Source: an uncultured Sulfitobacter sp. (GTDB lineage: Bacteria > Pseudomonadota > Alphaproteobacteria > Rhodobacterales > Rhodobacteraceae). From it: a stretch of DNA of 64,000 nt. Each line of letters begins with the position of its first letter. Position 1 is the stretch's first letter. The DNA lies in contig CANMZB010000002.1 in assembly GCA_947502265.1 (NCBI GenBank), positions 248,001 to 312,000 of the forward strand, written 5' to 3'. The position numbers and the translations under genes are program-made. Under the pieces are notes generated by a model. It ran no database searches. It saw only the letters and a list, made by a program, of their open reading frames with translations, and was not told the DNA's origin. Shown here one piece after another: positions 18,145-28,224 of the stretch.

Positions 18145-18675
18145 TTAACGTCCGGTGACGCCCGAGGGATCATCCCAAAGGATCGGCCGAGTCGCATAGG
18201 GCAGGTAAAGCGGATGGCGCGGGTGGCCGTGCTTGGTCAGGCCGAGGTGATGCAGTGCGTACCCTTTTGTGTGCAAAAGGGTTGCCGTCTGCGGTCCGTG
18301 ATCGCGGTGCGCCCCGTGCACACCCCATGCCGCAATCACCATGTCTGCATCGGCCGCAGCCTTTTCAAGGAAGAAACCATTTTCGGCGCCTTCGGGGGCA
18401 GATGCGGCGCGCATGTCGCGCGGATCGGTTGCGCGCAGGGCAAAGATATTCACCACCTCGAAGCCGCCAAAGCCCAGCCTGCGCGCGCGCTGTTCGCACC
18501 GCTCGATTGTGGGATCGTTTTGCACTTCGGTCGCGGTGGACGGGTTAAGCATGATAAACGCGACGCGGCGGCCTTCGGGCTGCCAGACGCGCGTCAGGCT
18601 GTAGCGATACCTCTCGCAGTCGGAATAAACGGCGATGGACGGGGCATCGCCCTTGGTGTGGCTGCGGGTTATCAT
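18145..18675 (-). CDS. DUF1643 domain protein
   Basis: A protein of about 176 residues with the DUF1643 signature: RVAFIMLNPSTATEVQNDPT, RARRLGFGGFEVVNIFALRATDP, and AAWGVHG. The family is widespread, small and cytoplasmic, with no established function. The ATG at 18675 gives the usual N-terminus ahead of the Arg/Tyr-rich YRYSLTRVW strand; no good ribosome site precedes it. It starts 40 nt after the truB stop on the same strand, so it may be read with truB. Confidence 0.78.
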   Translation of the reverse strand: MITRSHTKGDAPSIAVYSDCERYRYSLTRVWQPEGRRVAFIMLNPSTATEVQNDPTIERCEQRARRLGFGGFEVVNIFALRATDPRDMRAASAPEGAENGFFLEKAAADADMVIAAWGVHGAHRDHGPQTATLLHTKGYALHHLGLTKHGHPRHPLYLPYATRPILWDDPSGVTGR

Positions 18676-18715
18676 GCGGGTGTTGCTGGCGCGGGGCGCA
18701 AATGCTGTATGTCGT

Positions 18716-19627
18716 TCACGTGTCGGTGTTGAACACGCGCGCGGGGTGCAATTCGCCCGATTTGAACCGACCCACCGCCACGGCGCGCCCCTCGAACGAG
18801 GCCCAGCATTCATCGCCGTATTCCACATCCTTGGCGAAAACCATGCCCGGATTGCCGTTGCGCAGACGCACGACACCCTCCGCGCTGGCGGTCACTTCGG
18901 GAAGATCCTGAAGCCCCAGCTCCAGCGGTCCAAGATGTGCGTCCAGATCGGGGCTTTTGGCCATATCGTCGATCTGTTGAAGCGTCAGCGCGTTTTCCAC
19001 CTCGAACGGGCCGGACCACGTGCGGCGCAGTTCGCGAACGTGGCCTTTGCAGCCCAGCATATTGCCCAGATCACGCGCGATGGAGCGGACATACCCGCCC
19101 TTGCCGCAAACCATTTCAAGCATGACATGATCGGCGTCCGGACGGTCCAGCATCAACAGGCTATCCACATAGAGCGGGCGCGCGGCGATCTCCATTTCCT
19201 CACCGTCGCGGGCGCGTTTATAGGCGCGCTCGCCGTCGATCTTGACGGCGGAAAACTGCGGCGGCACCTGTTTGATGTCGCCGACAAAGCGCAAAAGCGC
19301 CTCTTTGATTTCTTCATCGGTCGGGCGGCTGTCGGAGGTCGCGATAATCTCGCCTTCGGCATCGTCGGTATTGGTGGCCGCCCCCAAACGCACGGTGAAT
19401 TCATAGGCTTTCAGCGCATCTGTAATGTAGGGCACCGTTTTCGTCGCCTCGCCCAGTGCGATGGCCAATACGCCGGTGGCATCAGGATCAAGCGTGCCGG
19501 CATGGCCCGCTTTTTTCGCATCGAACGCCCAGCGTACCTTGTTCACCACGGTGGTCGAGGTCGGCCCTGCGGGTTTGTCGATCACAATCCAGCCCGAAAT
19601 GTCGCGCCCTTTGCGTTTGCGTGCCAT
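18716..19627 (-). CDS. truB: tRNA pseudouridine-55 synthase
   Basis: A 303-residue enzyme that makes pseudouridine 55 in the T loop of tRNAs. The opening [20 protein letters not shown] and [14 protein letters not shown], with catalytic Asp47, are diagnostic; [13 protein letters not shown] and a C-terminal PUA-like segment follow. The ATG at 19627 has AAGGACA 6 nt upstream and gives the usual N-terminus. It is part of the conserved rbfA-truB-rpsO-pnp series, with a DUF2233 gene between it and rbfA. Confidence 0.95.
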   Translation of the reverse strand: MARKRKGRDISGWIVIDKPAGPTSTTVVNKVRWAFDAKKAGHAGTLDPDATGVLAIALGEATKTVPYITDALKAYEFTVRLGAATNTDDAEGEIIATSDSRPTDEEIKEALLRFVGDIKQVPPQFSAVKIDGERAYKRARDGEEMEIAARPLYVDSLLMLDRPDADHVMLEMVCGKGGYVRSIARDLGNMLGCKGHVRELRRTWSGPFEVENALTLQQIDDMAKSPDLDAHLGPLELGLQDLPEVTASAEGVVRLRNGNPGMVFAKDVEYGDECWASFEGRAVAVGRFKSGELHPARVFNTDT

Positions 19628-19713
19628 GTGCTGTCCTTGATCTGAATGTGTGTGCTTGCGCGCGCTCTTTATAGATTGCGCGAGGTGGTGCAAAGGGGTT
19701 TTACCGTTGCGGG

Positions 19714-20472
19714 TTAGTCTGTTTCGTCAGGGATCAGCGGCCCGACCACGCCGATGATCGGCCCGACAGGGGCAAAGCCGATGTCGTTGCGGCCCAATTC
19801 GGGCGCGCGCAGCCGCGACACGTTCCCGTCGAAATAAAGCGCATTGCGCAATCCCAAATGATCGCGGAACAAGCGCCCGAAGGCGTGAAACGTCACGGGG
19901 TTTTCCGAAATAACGAATGTCGCCATCCGCCCGTCATCGCTGGTGCCGACACCGTTGCGGATATAGCGCGAGGTGGAGTTTTCGAGAAACCGGGGATGCA
20001 ATGCGCCGTCAATTACCAACATCGGGCCGGATTGGGTGGCGCTCACGCAGGCGGGTGTTTCATCAATGAAACGCAACGTCTCGATCACATCCGCGCGGCC
20101 TTCTTGCAGGCACAGCACCCCATTCGGAAGTAGGCCGAAATTGCCCGGACCGGCGCTGCTGATCACCGACTGCCGCTCGACTCCGTCTTCAAGGTAAAGG
20201 CCGACCGGCGTGCGGTCTTCATGATACATGCCGGCATTCATCGCAAAGCCCAACCGCTTTTGCTGCTTTTCCAGCGCCGCGTTAAGGGTGTTGAAATAGC
20301 CGTAGGGCAGATTGGAGGAATCATAGAGAAAAAGCCGCAGCTTCTCCTGTGTCACATCCACATCACACAGCGCGTATGAGGCGCCGTCAAATGTCTCTGT
20401 CCGGCAGGTGGCTGCCAAAGCAGGCAGGGCGCAAAGGGCCGCAAGAACAACAAGCAGCCCGCGTGCAATCAC
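19714..20472 (-). CDS. Exported DUF2233 (phosphodiester glycosidase-like) protein
   Basis: A 252-residue protein with a cleavable signal peptide (hydrophobic residues 5-20, ALA-A near 21). The remainder matches the DUF2233/NAGPA fold: [48 protein letters not shown], and [14 protein letters not shown]-type proteins remove GlcNAc from phosphodiesters; the bacterial substrates are unknown. The GTG start overlaps the rbfA stop (GTGA), so it is translationally coupled to rbfA. That is an odd partnership for an envelope protein. Confidence 0.82.
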   Translation of the reverse strand: MIARGLLVVLAALCALPALAATCRTETFDGASYALCDVDVTQEKLRLFLYDSSNLPYGYFNTLNAALEKQQKRLGFAMNAGMYHEDRTPVGLYLEDGVERQSVISSAGPGNFGLLPNGVLCLQEGRADVIETLRFIDETPACVSATQSGPMLVIDGALHPRFLENSTSRYIRNGVGTSDDGRMATFVISENPVTFHAFGRLFRDHLGLRNALYFDGNVSRLRAPELGRNDIGFAPVGPIIGVVGPLIPDETD

Positions 20473-20894
20473 TGGTCTTCCTCGTCGTCGGGCGCGGCGG
20501 CGTCGCGGCGCACCACGTCTTGCGCCAGCATCCGGCGGGTTTCGTCCATCTGGTCGAATGTTCTGTCCAACTGGAACCGCAGATCGGGCGAAAACTTGAG
20601 CGTCAGCTTCTTTGCCGTGAGGCGGCGCAGCTCGGCTTTGTTACGGCTGAGGAGCTTGAGGACTTCGTCCTGCCCCTTGCCACCCAGCGGCAGCACATAC
20701 GCCGTCGCGATCTTGAGATCGGGGGAGGTGCGGACCTCCCCCACGGTGATTGACATCCGGTTCAGCTCCGGATCATGTACGTCACCGCGCGCCAGAACTT
20801 CGCTCAGAGCGCGCCGGATGGTCTCGCCCACCCGAAGCTGTCGCTGCGTCGGGCCGGAGCCCTCATATGATTTATTCTTTGCCATAGCGTCCAT
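20469..20894 (-). CDS. rbfA: 30S ribosome-binding factor A
   Basis: A 141-residue protein of the RbfA family, which matures the 16S rRNA 5' end in late 30S assembly and cold adaptation. Family sequence is clear from [19 protein letters not shown] through [36 protein letters not shown], and an acidic tail. Starts at 20894 (MDAMAK) and 20885 (MAKNKS) are both possible; neither has a strong ribosome site. It diverges from dapB, leaving about 67 nt for both promoters. Downstream it overlaps the DUF2233 gene. Confidence 0.93.
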   Translation of the reverse strand: MDAMAKNKSYEGSGPTQRQLRVGETIRRALSEVLARGDVHDPELNRMSITVGEVRTSPDLKIATAYVLPLGGKGQDEVLKLLSRNKAELRRLTAKKLTLKFSPDLRFQLDRTFDQMDETRRMLAQDVVRRDAAAPDDEEDQ

Positions 20895-20961
20895 CTAAGG
20901 CTTCGCATCCCCTTTGCCAAGCGTTACACCCGCTCATGCGCGCAACCGGGGAGCAATCATC

Positions 20962-21774
20962 ATGGCACAGACAATAGGCATCACAGTCGCAGGAGCATCG
21001 GGCCGAATGGGGCAGATGCTGATCGAAGCGGTGCGCGACTCGCGGCATACCCATCTTGCCGGTGCGGTTGAGCGTGAAGGCCATGCGTGGATCGGACAGG
21101 ACATCGGGGCCGCTATGGGCGGGGCCGATGTGGGTGTTATTGTGACCGACGACGCCGGCGATGCCATCGCCAACGCCAACGCCGTGATTGATTTTACGGC
21201 ACCTGCCGCCACCATTGCACTGGCACAGCTCGCAGCCGAGGCGGGGGTGGCGCATATCATCGGCACCACTGGCATGAGCGAGGCGGAAATCGCCGAACTT
21301 GCCCCTGCGGGACGAAAGACCGTGATCGTGCGGGCGGGCAACATGAGCCTTGGCGTTAACCTGCTGACCCAACTGACGCGGCAGGTCGCGGCAGCGCTGG
21401 ATGAGGATTTCGACATCGAGATTGTCGAATCGCACCATAACCAGAAGGTCGATGCGCCCTCCGGCACGGCGCTGATGCTGGGTGAAGCTGCTGCCGAAGG
21501 GCGCGGCGTGACGCTGGAGGACGTGAGCGATTCGGGTCGCGACGGGATCACCGGCGCGCGGCAAAAGGGCGACATCGGCTTTTCTGCAATCCGCGGTGGA
21601 GATGTCGTAGGCGAACATGACGTGATGTTTTTGGGCGCGGGCGAACGGATCATCTTGCGCCACGTCGCCTCCGACAGAGGGCTGTTTGCGCGTGGCGCGC
21701 TGAAGGCGGCACTGTGGGGGCAGGGCAAAGCGCCCGGCGAATATGACATGCTGGATGTGCTCGGTCTGAAGTGA
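20962..21774 (+). CDS. dapB: 4-hydroxy-tetrahydrodipicolinate reductase
   Basis: A 270-residue NAD(P)H enzyme of the diaminopimelate/lysine pathway. The N-terminal nucleotide motif is [15 protein letters not shown]; the catalytic region is [19 protein letters not shown]; the C-terminus [16 protein letters not shown] is typical. ATG 20962 follows GGGGAG by 9 nt and starts just ahead of the Rossmann strand. It supplies precursors for peptidoglycan and lysine. Two palindromes follow its stop. Confidence 0.95.
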   Translation: MAQTIGITVAGASGRMGQMLIEAVRDSRHTHLAGAVEREGHAWIGQDIGAAMGGADVGVIVTDDAGDAIANANAVIDFTAPAATIALAQLAAEAGVAHIIGTTGMSEAEIAELAPAGRKTVIVRAGNMSLGVNLLTQLTRQVAAALDEDFDIEIVESHHNQKVDAPSGTALMLGEAAAEGRGVTLEDVSDSGRDGITGARQKGDIGFSAIRGGDVVGEHDVMFLGAGERIILRHVASDRGLFARGALKAALWGQGKAPGEYDMLDVLGLK

Positions 21775-21797
21775 GGTTCGACTTTGCGGACGCAGGC

Positions 21798-21841
21798 AAA
21801 ATTTCGCGAAATTTTGGGCCCAGAGTTTCTTTGAAACTCTG
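21798..21841. repeat. Pair of palindromes downstream of dapB
   Basis: Positions 21798-21815 are a perfect 18-nt palindrome (AAAATTTCGCGAAATTTT). Positions 21821-21841 form a second hairpin (CAGAGTTTC, TT or TTT loop, GAAACTCTG). They lie between convergent dapB and the DUF1674 gene. They may act as a terminator pair or be an intergenic repeat; no poly-T tract follows the second hairpin. Confidence 0.6.
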
Positions 21842-21869
21842 CTCACCCCGCTGCAACCGGACCTGATGC

Positions 21870-22112
21870 TCAGAAATCCACGGCAATCCCCTTTTTTTCC
21901 CAATCGCCATAGCGCACAGGGTCTGGTCCGTTGCGCCCGCCCAGCTCGGGCGGCAGTTCCCGCGGCTCTTCCCGCGCACGCCGCTCGGCGGCCTCGGCCA
22001 GTGCGCGCTGGGCCGCAGGTGGGGGCGGCGGCAGATCGGGTTCCGGCGTCGGCGTGGGCGGAATAGGGTTGTCGGGAATCGGCGTTTCACGGGGTGTCGG
22101 GTCTTTGGCCAT
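21870..22112 (-). CDS. DUF1674 protein (SDHAF4-like)
   Basis: An 80-residue protein whose C-terminus ELGGRNGPDPVRYGDWEKKG is the DUF1674 signature, shared with the eukaryotic succinate dehydrogenase assembly factor SDHAF4. The middle is proline-rich (TPTPEPDLPPPPP), then a charged helix. ATG 22112 has AAAGGA 7 nt before it. In mitochondria the relative binds flavinated SdhA; a similar role here is inference. It diverges from rsmB and commonly neighbours it in this family of bacteria. Confidence 0.82.
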   Translation of the reverse strand: MAKDPTPRETPIPDNPIPPTPTPEPDLPPPPPAAQRALAEAAERRAREEPRELPPELGGRNGPDPVRYGDWEKKGIAVDF

Positions 22113-22196
22113 GATGGTTCCTTTCTCATCTCCCTCTTGATATACGGCGTCCCTTGCCCCAGACAACCGCCAGACCCCACGATGAGAGGCGATCCC

Positions 22197-23465
22197 ATGT
22201 CAGATACCGGTGTTCAGGCCCGAAAATCCGCCGTTTACCTGCTTGATCAGGTGTTGGGCGAGGGCGCGCTGATGCCCGAGCTGTTGGCCGCAGGTGTGCT
22301 GGACAAGCTGCCACCGGACGATCGCGCCCGCGCGCAGCGTCTGGCGCAGGATACGCTGCGCGGTCTGGAGCGTGCCGACCGCATCTTGCAAAAGCACATG
22401 AATAAGTACCCGCCGCTCACCGTGCAGAATGCGCTGCGTATCGGTACGGTCGAGTTGTGCACGGGCGGTGCGGCGCACGGTGTTGTAAATGCGATGGTGA
22501 CAATTGTTGCCGGACACAAACATCTGGGCCACCTCAAAGGGCTAACCAACGCGGTGTTGCGCAAGGTTGCCGCCGACGGGCCGGAGGCGTGGTCCGCGCG
22601 GCGCGCGCCGCGTTTGCCAAAGTGGCTGCGCGGCCCTCTGGTGGAGGCATGGGGCGCCGAAGCGATGGCCGCAATGGAGACTGCACATTTCAACGGCGCG
22701 CCGCTTGATCTTACGGCCAAAGGTGATCCGGCGGCATTGGCAGATCGTCTGGGTGGCACGCTTTTGCCCACCGGTTCCGTGCGTCTTTACGAGGGCGGAC
22801 AGGTGTCTGCGATGGATGGCTTTGCCGAGGGCGACTGGTGGGTGCAGGACGCCGCGGCCGCCTTGCCTGCCAGGATTCTCGACGTGAAGCCCGGTGAACT
22901 GGTGCTTGATCTTTGCGCTGCACCCGGCGGCAAAACGATGCAACTGGCGGCCACGGGGGCAGAGGTGCGCGCGGTTGATGATAACCACGTCCGTATGCAG
23001 CGAGTGAAGGCAAATCTTGCGCGCACGGGGCTGAACGCCCGTACTTTCGTGAAAGATGCCCGTGAATTTCAGGGTGAATTCGACGCGATCCTGCTGGATG
23101 CGCCCTGCTCTGCCACCGGCACTATCCGTCGCCACCCCGATTTGCCACACGCCAAGGACGGCTCGGATTTCGGCGCGTTGATCGCCCTACAGGAAGAGAT
23201 GCTGGACCATGCGTGGACCTTGCTGAAACCCGGCGGGCGCATGGTGTTTTGCACCTGTAGCCTGCTGCCGGACGAAGGCGAGGTGCAGATTGACGAGGCA
23301 TTGGAGCGACATCCGGACATGTCCGTTGATGCAACTGCGCTTGACCTGCCGGGCGTTGATCCTGCGTGGATTTCTTCGGAAGGCGGGCTGCGCCTGCGGC
23401 CTGATTTCTGGGCGGAGCAGGGCGGCATGGACGGCTTTTACATCGCCTGTCTGCGCAAGGCCTAG
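22197..23465 (+). CDS. rsmB: 16S rRNA (cytosine-5)-methyltransferase RsmB
   Basis: A 422-residue RNA methyltransferase. An N-terminal NusB-like RNA-binding domain (residues 5-130) is followed by a class I SAM domain: LVLDLCAAPGGKTMQLAA, LLDAPCSATG with Cys304, and FCTCSLLPDEGE with the catalytic-type Cys354. It modifies C967 (E. coli numbering) of 16S rRNA. ATG 22197 is preceded by GAGAGG at 7 nt; ATG 22182 is less likely. It heads the rsmB-heparinase-purH series found in related bacteria. Confidence 0.92.
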   Translation: MSDTGVQARKSAVYLLDQVLGEGALMPELLAAGVLDKLPPDDRARAQRLAQDTLRGLERADRILQKHMNKYPPLTVQNALRIGTVELCTGGAAHGVVNAMVTIVAGHKHLGHLKGLTNAVLRKVAADGPEAWSARRAPRLPKWLRGPLVEAWGAEAMAAMETAHFNGAPLDLTAKGDPAALADRLGGTLLPTGSVRLYEGGQVSAMDGFAEGDWWVQDAAAALPARILDVKPGELVLDLCAAPGGKTMQLAATGAEVRAVDDNHVRMQRVKANLARTGLNARTFVKDAREFQGEFDAILLDAPCSATGTIRRHPDLPHAKDGSDFGALIALQEEMLDHAWTLLKPGGRMVFCTCSLLPDEGEVQIDEALERHPDMSVDATALDLPGVDPAWISSEGGLRLRPDFWAEQGGMDGFYIACLRKA

Positions 23466-23480
23466 GCCCGAACGCGTCAG

Positions 23481-23530
23481 GATGTGCAGACAGCGCCAGG
23501 CCGACGATCACGGGCTGTCACATCTTTTTT
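23481..23530 (+). terminator. Intrinsic terminator after rsmB
   Basis: GATGTG (23481-23486) pairs with CACATC (23519-23524), and ACAGC (23490-23494) with GCTGT (23514-23518). TTTTTT follows immediately. A 3-nt bulge interrupts the stem. Confidence 0.7.
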
Positions 23531-23659
23531 GTGTTTATGCTGCACTGCCCCATGGATCAGAGCAAGGAACGCGACCGGTTCAGCGCGAAAAACGGTGACT
23601 CGTGGGGGGCATCGGGTTAAGCTGCTGCGAAACGCCTTCAGAGCGTATAGGCAGAGCAT

Positions 23660-25414
23660 ATGATCCGATTTCCCCAGCTGAGCGCACGCAAGGCGCATCT
23701 GTTGAACCGTCTGTATGCCCGCGCAGCAACACGCGGCGGCGGGCAGACGCGTGGGTTCGTGTCTTCGCCAGAGCCGCGCACGATAGGCTCGTTTGCGCGC
23801 GGGCGTCAGTTGGTGGCGGGTAACTTCCTGTTTGCCGGTAGCCTTGTCAGCGCACCGGGCCAAAGCCCGTGGGACATCGCCGCCCCCGATGCCGCGTTTT
23901 CCCAAGCGCTGCACGGGTTCGCGTGGCTCGACGATCTGGCAGCCGTGGGCGACAGCGCCCCGCGCCGTGCGGCGCAGACGTGGCTTTGGCAATGGATTGA
24001 TCTGTATGGCAAGGGGCGCGGCCCCGGCTGGACGCCTGATCTGACCGGGCGCAGGCTGATCCGCTGGATCAACCATGCGTTGTTCATGCTGCATGGCAGC
24101 GGTACAAACGCGCCCGACAGCGCGCCGTTCTACCGCTCGCTAGACCAGCAAACGCGCTTTTTGTCGAAGCGCTGGCATGCGGCTGCGCCGGGCCTTGCGC
24201 GGTTCGAGGCGTTGACCGGTTTGATCTATGCAGGCCTGTCCCTTGAGGGGCTGGAAGGCCTTGCCGATCCTGCTGTAAAGGCGCTGGCGCGTGAATGTGC
24301 CACGCAGATTGACGATCAAGGTGGCCTGCCGACCCGCAATCCCGAAGAGTTGCTGCATGTGTTCACCTTGCTGACATGGGCCGCCGCCGCGCTAAGCGAC
24401 GCGGGGCGCGGCACCCCGAAGGCGCATCTGGCCGCAATCGAGCGGATCGCGCCCACGTTGCGCACCCTGCGCCATGCCGATGGCGGGTTGGCGCGATTTC
24501 ACGGGGGCGGGCGCGGTGCCGAAGGCTGGCTTGACCACGCGCTGGCATCTTCGGGGGTGCGTAAAACCCAACCTGACGGTCTGTCGATGGGCTATGCGCG
24601 GCTGTCGGCGGGGCGCACCAGCATCATCATAGATGCGAGCCCGCCGCCAAGCGGTGCCGCCTCCGCCAACGCCCATGCCTCGACCCTCGCGTTCGAGCTG
24701 ACATCGGGGCGGCGTCCGCTCATTGTGAACTGTGGCTCGGGTGCCTCTTTCGGGATCGAATGGCGGCGCGCGGGGCGGGCCACGCCATCGCACTCCGCGC
24801 TAAGCCTCGGCGGTTATTCCAGCGCGCGGCTTGATACGGCAGACCGGCGCAGCGGTGTGGAATCGCTGATCGACGGGCCGACGCGCATGCCGGTCGAGAT
24901 AATCCCCGTCTCGGATGGAATGAAGTTTCAGGGCGGGCATGACGGTTATGTGCTGACTCATGGTCTGACCCATGCGCGCACGCTTGAGCTGGCCCATGAT
25001 GGGCGCGCCCTTGCGGGCGAGGACATGCTGTTGGCGATGCAGGATGCAGACAAACGACGATTCGATCGTGCGCTGGACCGCACCAAGTTGAAAGGTATCG
25101 GATTCGATATCCGGTTTCATCTGCACCCTGAAGTGGATGCGGCGCTGGATCTGGGCGGCGCTGCGGTGTCGATGGCGCTTAAATCCGGTGAAATATGGGT
25201 GTTCCGGCACGATGGCACCTTGAACCTTGCGCTTGAGCCGGGCGCATATCTTGAGACGACACGCCTCAAACCGCGCGCCTCGATGCAGATTGTTTTGTCC
25301 GGGCGGGCGATAAATCCGGCCACACGGGTACGCTGGTCCTTGTCCAAAGCGCAGGAAACTGCGATTGGCGTGCGTGATCTGGAACGGGATGATCCGTTCC
25401 TTGAGGACGACTGA
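23660..25414 (+). CDS. Heparinase II/III family protein
   Basis: A 584-residue protein with the two-domain plan of the heparinase II/III-like family: an N-terminal alpha-helical toroid (about 40-320; [21 protein letters not shown]) and a C-terminal beta-sandwich (from about 330; [24 protein letters not shown]). No signal peptide is evident. Family enzymes lyse uronic-acid polysaccharides, but this lineage-conserved member next to purH has no known substrate; a cell-wall or storage-glycan role is possible. It starts 129 nt after the rsmB terminator and ends 17 nt before purH. Confidence 0.82.
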   Translation: MIRFPQLSARKAHLLNRLYARAATRGGGQTRGFVSSPEPRTIGSFARGRQLVAGNFLFAGSLVSAPGQSPWDIAAPDAAFSQALHGFAWLDDLAAVGDSAPRRAAQTWLWQWIDLYGKGRGPGWTPDLTGRRLIRWINHALFMLHGSGTNAPDSAPFYRSLDQQTRFLSKRWHAAAPGLARFEALTGLIYAGLSLEGLEGLADPAVKALARECATQIDDQGGLPTRNPEELLHVFTLLTWAAAALSDAGRGTPKAHLAAIERIAPTLRTLRHADGGLARFHGGGRGAEGWLDHALASSGVRKTQPDGLSMGYARLSAGRTSIIIDASPPPSGAASANAHASTLAFELTSGRRPLIVNCGSGASFGIEWRRAGRATPSHSALSLGGYSSARLDTADRRSGVESLIDGPTRMPVEIIPVSDGMKFQGGHDGYVLTHGLTHARTLELAHDGRALAGEDMLLAMQDADKRRFDRALDRTKLKGIGFDIRFHLHPEVDAALDLGGAAVSMALKSGEIWVFRHDGTLNLALEPGAYLETTRLKPRASMQIVLSGRAINPATRVRWSLSKAQETAIGVRDLERDDPFLEDD

Positions 25415-25431
25415 CCCAGAGGACCCTTGCC

Positions 25432-27018
25432 ATGGCTGACCTGACCCCCATAAAACGCGCGCTTCTTTCCGTCTCGGATAAAACCGGACTTGTGGATTTC
25501 GGGACTGCCCTTGCTGCGCGCGGGGTCGAGTTGTTGTCCACCGGCGGCACAGCGAAGGCGCTGCGCGATGCAGGGCTTGAGGTGAAGGATGTGGCCGACG
25601 TTACGGGGTTTCCCGAAATGATGGATGGCCGCGTAAAAACGCTGCATCCGGTTGTGCATGGTGGCCTGTTGGCCCTGCGCGATAATGCGGGCCACGTCGC
25701 GTCCATGGAAGAGCACGGCATAGGCGGCATAGATCTGGTGGTGGTGAACCTGTATCCGTTTGAGGAAACCGTTGCCAAAGGCGCACAATACGCCGAAGTG
25801 ATCGAAAACATCGACATTGGCGGCCCCGCGATGATCCGTTCGGGGGCGAAGAACCACGGTTTTGTCAGCGTGATCGTGGATGTCGAGGATTATGCGCCCT
25901 TCCTCGACGAACTCAACGCGAATGACGGGCAGACAACATACGCCCTGCGGCAACGTTTGGCACAGACGGCATACGCGCGCACCGCGGCCTATGACACGGC
26001 CGTCAGCACTTGGATGGCAGATGCCGTGGGGGGCACGCCGCGCCGCCGGACGTTTGGTGGTACGCTGGCGCAAACCCTGCGCTATGGCGAAAACCCGCAC
26101 CAGTCGGCGTCGTTCTATGCCGACGGCTCATCGCGCGCGGGTGTGGCAACGGCGAAACAGCATCAGGGCAAAGAGCTGTCTTACAACAACATCAACGACA
26201 CCGACGCCGCGTTCGAGCTGGTGTCGGAATTCGCGCCCGAAAACGGCCCTGCTGTGGCGATCATCAAACACGCGAACCCTTGCGGCGTGGCGCGTGGCGC
26301 AACATTGGCCGAGGCGTATGCCCGTGCATTCGATTGTGACCGCACAAGCGCCTTTGGCGGGATTATCGCGCTGAACCAGACCTTGGATGCGGCGACTGCC
26401 GAAGCGATCACCGGTATATTTACCGAAGTTGTCATTGCCCCCGATGCGACCCCCGAAGCGATTGCGATGTTCGAGAAGAAGAAAAACCTGCGTCTGCTGA
26501 CCACTGGCGGTTTGGCCGACCCCGCCGCCGCGCGGCTTTCCGCGCGTCAGGTCTCGGGGGGCTGGCTGGTGCAGGACCGCGATGTGGGGCGCATCACGCG
26601 CGCCGACCTGAAAGTCGTGACCAAACGTGAACCCACCGAGCAAGAACTTGGCGATATGTTGTTTGCCTGGACCGTAGCAAAGCACGTCAAATCCAACGCG
26701 ATCATTTACGTCAAGGACGGCGCGACCGTGGGCGTGGGCGCAGGCCAGATGAGCCGCGTGGACAGCACCCGCATCGCCGCGCGCAAAGCGCAGGACATGG
26801 CGCAGGCGATGGGGCTGACCGCGCCGCTTACGCAAGGGTCGGTTGTCGCGTCGGATGCGTTCTTTCCGTTTGCGGATGGCCTGATCACAGCAGCCGAGGC
26901 AGGCGCAACCGCGCTGATTCAGCCGGGCGGTTCGATGCGTGACGACGAAGTTATTGCTGCCGCCGACGCCGCGGGCCTTGCGATGGTCTTTACCGGAATG
27001 CGCCACTTTCGCCATTAA
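25432..27018 (+). CDS. purH: Bifunctional AICAR transformylase / IMP cyclohydrolase
   Basis: A 528-residue purine enzyme of standard length. The N-terminal MGS-like IMP cyclohydrolase domain (1-190) shows [31 protein letters not shown] and [13 protein letters not shown]. The AICAR transformylase domain follows, with [28 protein letters not shown] and [11 protein letters not shown]. It catalyses the last two steps of IMP synthesis. It lies 17 nt after the heparinase-like gene and 13 nt before lspA, so these three are probably one operon. Confidence 0.96.
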   Translation: MADLTPIKRALLSVSDKTGLVDFGTALAARGVELLSTGGTAKALRDAGLEVKDVADVTGFPEMMDGRVKTLHPVVHGGLLALRDNAGHVASMEEHGIGGIDLVVVNLYPFEETVAKGAQYAEVIENIDIGGPAMIRSGAKNHGFVSVIVDVEDYAPFLDELNANDGQTTYALRQRLAQTAYARTAAYDTAVSTWMADAVGGTPRRRTFGGTLAQTLRYGENPHQSASFYADGSSRAGVATAKQHQGKELSYNNINDTDAAFELVSEFAPENGPAVAIIKHANPCGVARGATLAEAYARAFDCDRTSAFGGIIALNQTLDAATAEAITGIFTEVVIAPDATPEAIAMFEKKKNLRLLTTGGLADPAAARLSARQVSGGWLVQDRDVGRITRADLKVVTKREPTEQELGDMLFAWTVAKHVKSNAIIYVKDGATVGVGAGQMSRVDSTRIAARKAQDMAQAMGLTAPLTQGSVVASDAFFPFADGLITAAEAGATALIQPGGSMRDDEVIAAADAAGLAMVFTGMRHFRH

Positions 27019-27031
27019 GGAGCCTCACACT

Positions 27032-27544
27032 ATGCGCACGATCTTTTGGGCCGGGCTTGCGGCCTTTGCTCTCGACCAGATCAGCAAATATGTGGTCATC
27101 CATATGATGGAACTGGCCCGTATCGGTGCGATTGATGTGTGGCCGCCGTTGATCAATTTCCGCTACGGTGAAAATCGTGGCATCAACTTTGGCCTTTTTG
27201 GCGACGCAAGTGCGGCGGGCCGTTGGGTTTTGATCGGTTTGGCGGTTGTGATCTGCTCTGCCGTTGTGATCTGGGCGCGCCGCCGTGCTTCGACCGCGAT
27301 TGCGCAGATCAGCGCGGGCTTGTTGGTGGGTGGCGCGATTGCCAACGTGGCTGACCGGCTGATTTATGGCTATGTGCTTGATTTTTTAAACGTGTCTTGC
27401 TGTGGTATCAACAACCCCTTTGTGTTCAATGTCGCGGACATCTTTATTTTCGCGGGTGCATTTGGTCTGATCCTGTTCACGGATAATGACAACGCAGGCG
27501 GCAAGAAAAAGCGCCAATCGCGACGCGCCAAAAAAGTCGGGTGA
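27032..27544 (+). CDS. lspA: Lipoprotein signal peptidase
   Basis: A 170-residue inner-membrane aspartyl protease that cuts the signal peptide of prolipoproteins. Four membrane segments are visible. The two catalytic aspartates are Asp117 in ADRLIYGYVLDF and Asp136 in FNVADIFIF; NRGINFGLF near residue 48 is also typical. The C-terminus is a basic tail. ATG 27032 follows TAAGGAG. The next gene encodes a lipoprotein that would be one of its substrates. Confidence 0.95.
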   Translation: MRTIFWAGLAAFALDQISKYVVIHMMELARIGAIDVWPPLINFRYGENRGINFGLFGDASAAGRWVLIGLAVVICSAVVIWARRRASTAIAQISAGLLVGGAIANVADRLIYGYVLDFLNVSCCGINNPFVFNVADIFIFAGAFGLILFTDNDNAGGKKKRQSRRAKKVG

Positions 27545-27597
27545 CATTGCAGGCCTGCCTGCGATATTGAAGGACAACGACGGTTTGGAGACTTTTG

Positions 27598-28101
27598 ATG
27601 CGTAAGCTTGCTTTGTTCTTGGTGGTGTCTGTGCTTGTCGCGGGCTGTGCAAACACCGGCCTGCGCGAATTGCGCAGCACGTCCAAAGGACCGGACGAGT
27701 TCGGCATCCAGCCTGTAACGCCCTTGCAACAGCCCGACAGCTTTAGCGCGCTGCCTACGCCCACCCCCGGCGGCAGCAACCGGACCGACCGCAACGCGAT
27801 TGCCGAGGGGATGCAAGCCTTTGGCGGCAGTCTGGGCGATCCGAACGGACCTGTGCCTGCCAGTGATGGCGCGTTGGTGCAGCACGCCAGCCGTTTGGGC
27901 GTGTCCGGAAACATCCGCGAAACGCTGGCCGAGACGGATGCAGAGTTCCGCCGCCGCAAGGCGCGCTTTACGCAATACCGTATTGTTCCGGTGGACCGCT
28001 ATCATCAGGCCTACCGCCGCGAGGCGCTGGATGCGCAAGCCGAGCGCGCGCGTTGGCAGCGTGCGGGCGCGCGCACACCCTCCGCGCCACCTTTGCAGTA
28101 A
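27598..28101 (+). CDS. DUF3035 lipoprotein
   Basis: A 167-residue predicted lipoprotein. The signal peptide ends in the lipobox VAGC with Cys17 as the modified residue. The mature part has GPDEFGIQPVTPL near the N-terminus, characteristic of DUF3035, a family conserved in Rhodobacteraceae beside lspA and M16 peptidases. The rest is charged and probably partly disordered. GGAG stands 8-9 nt before the ATG. The function is unknown; the neighbours suggest an envelope role. Confidence 0.83.
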   Translation: MRKLALFLVVSVLVAGCANTGLRELRSTSKGPDEFGIQPVTPLQQPDSFSALPTPTPGGSNRTDRNAIAEGMQAFGGSLGDPNGPVPASDGALVQHASRLGVSGNIRETLAETDAEFRRRKARFTQYRIVPVDRYHQAYRREALDAQAERARWQRAGARTPSAPPLQ

Positions 28102-28224
28102 GCGTTCCGAAATAGACCCGCATTACAGTTTTGTGAGAAACCGCCGCGCCGCTTGTACCGGCGGGTAACTTGCGTACCTATGTGGCACGCAAACCGCTGT
28201 TGTGACCAAAGAAGGACTGTCTTT

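Noticed and set aside
18635-19645. A 336-codon plus-strand frame opposite truB
   Set aside because: truB is unmistakable on the other strand, and the frame shows no domain.
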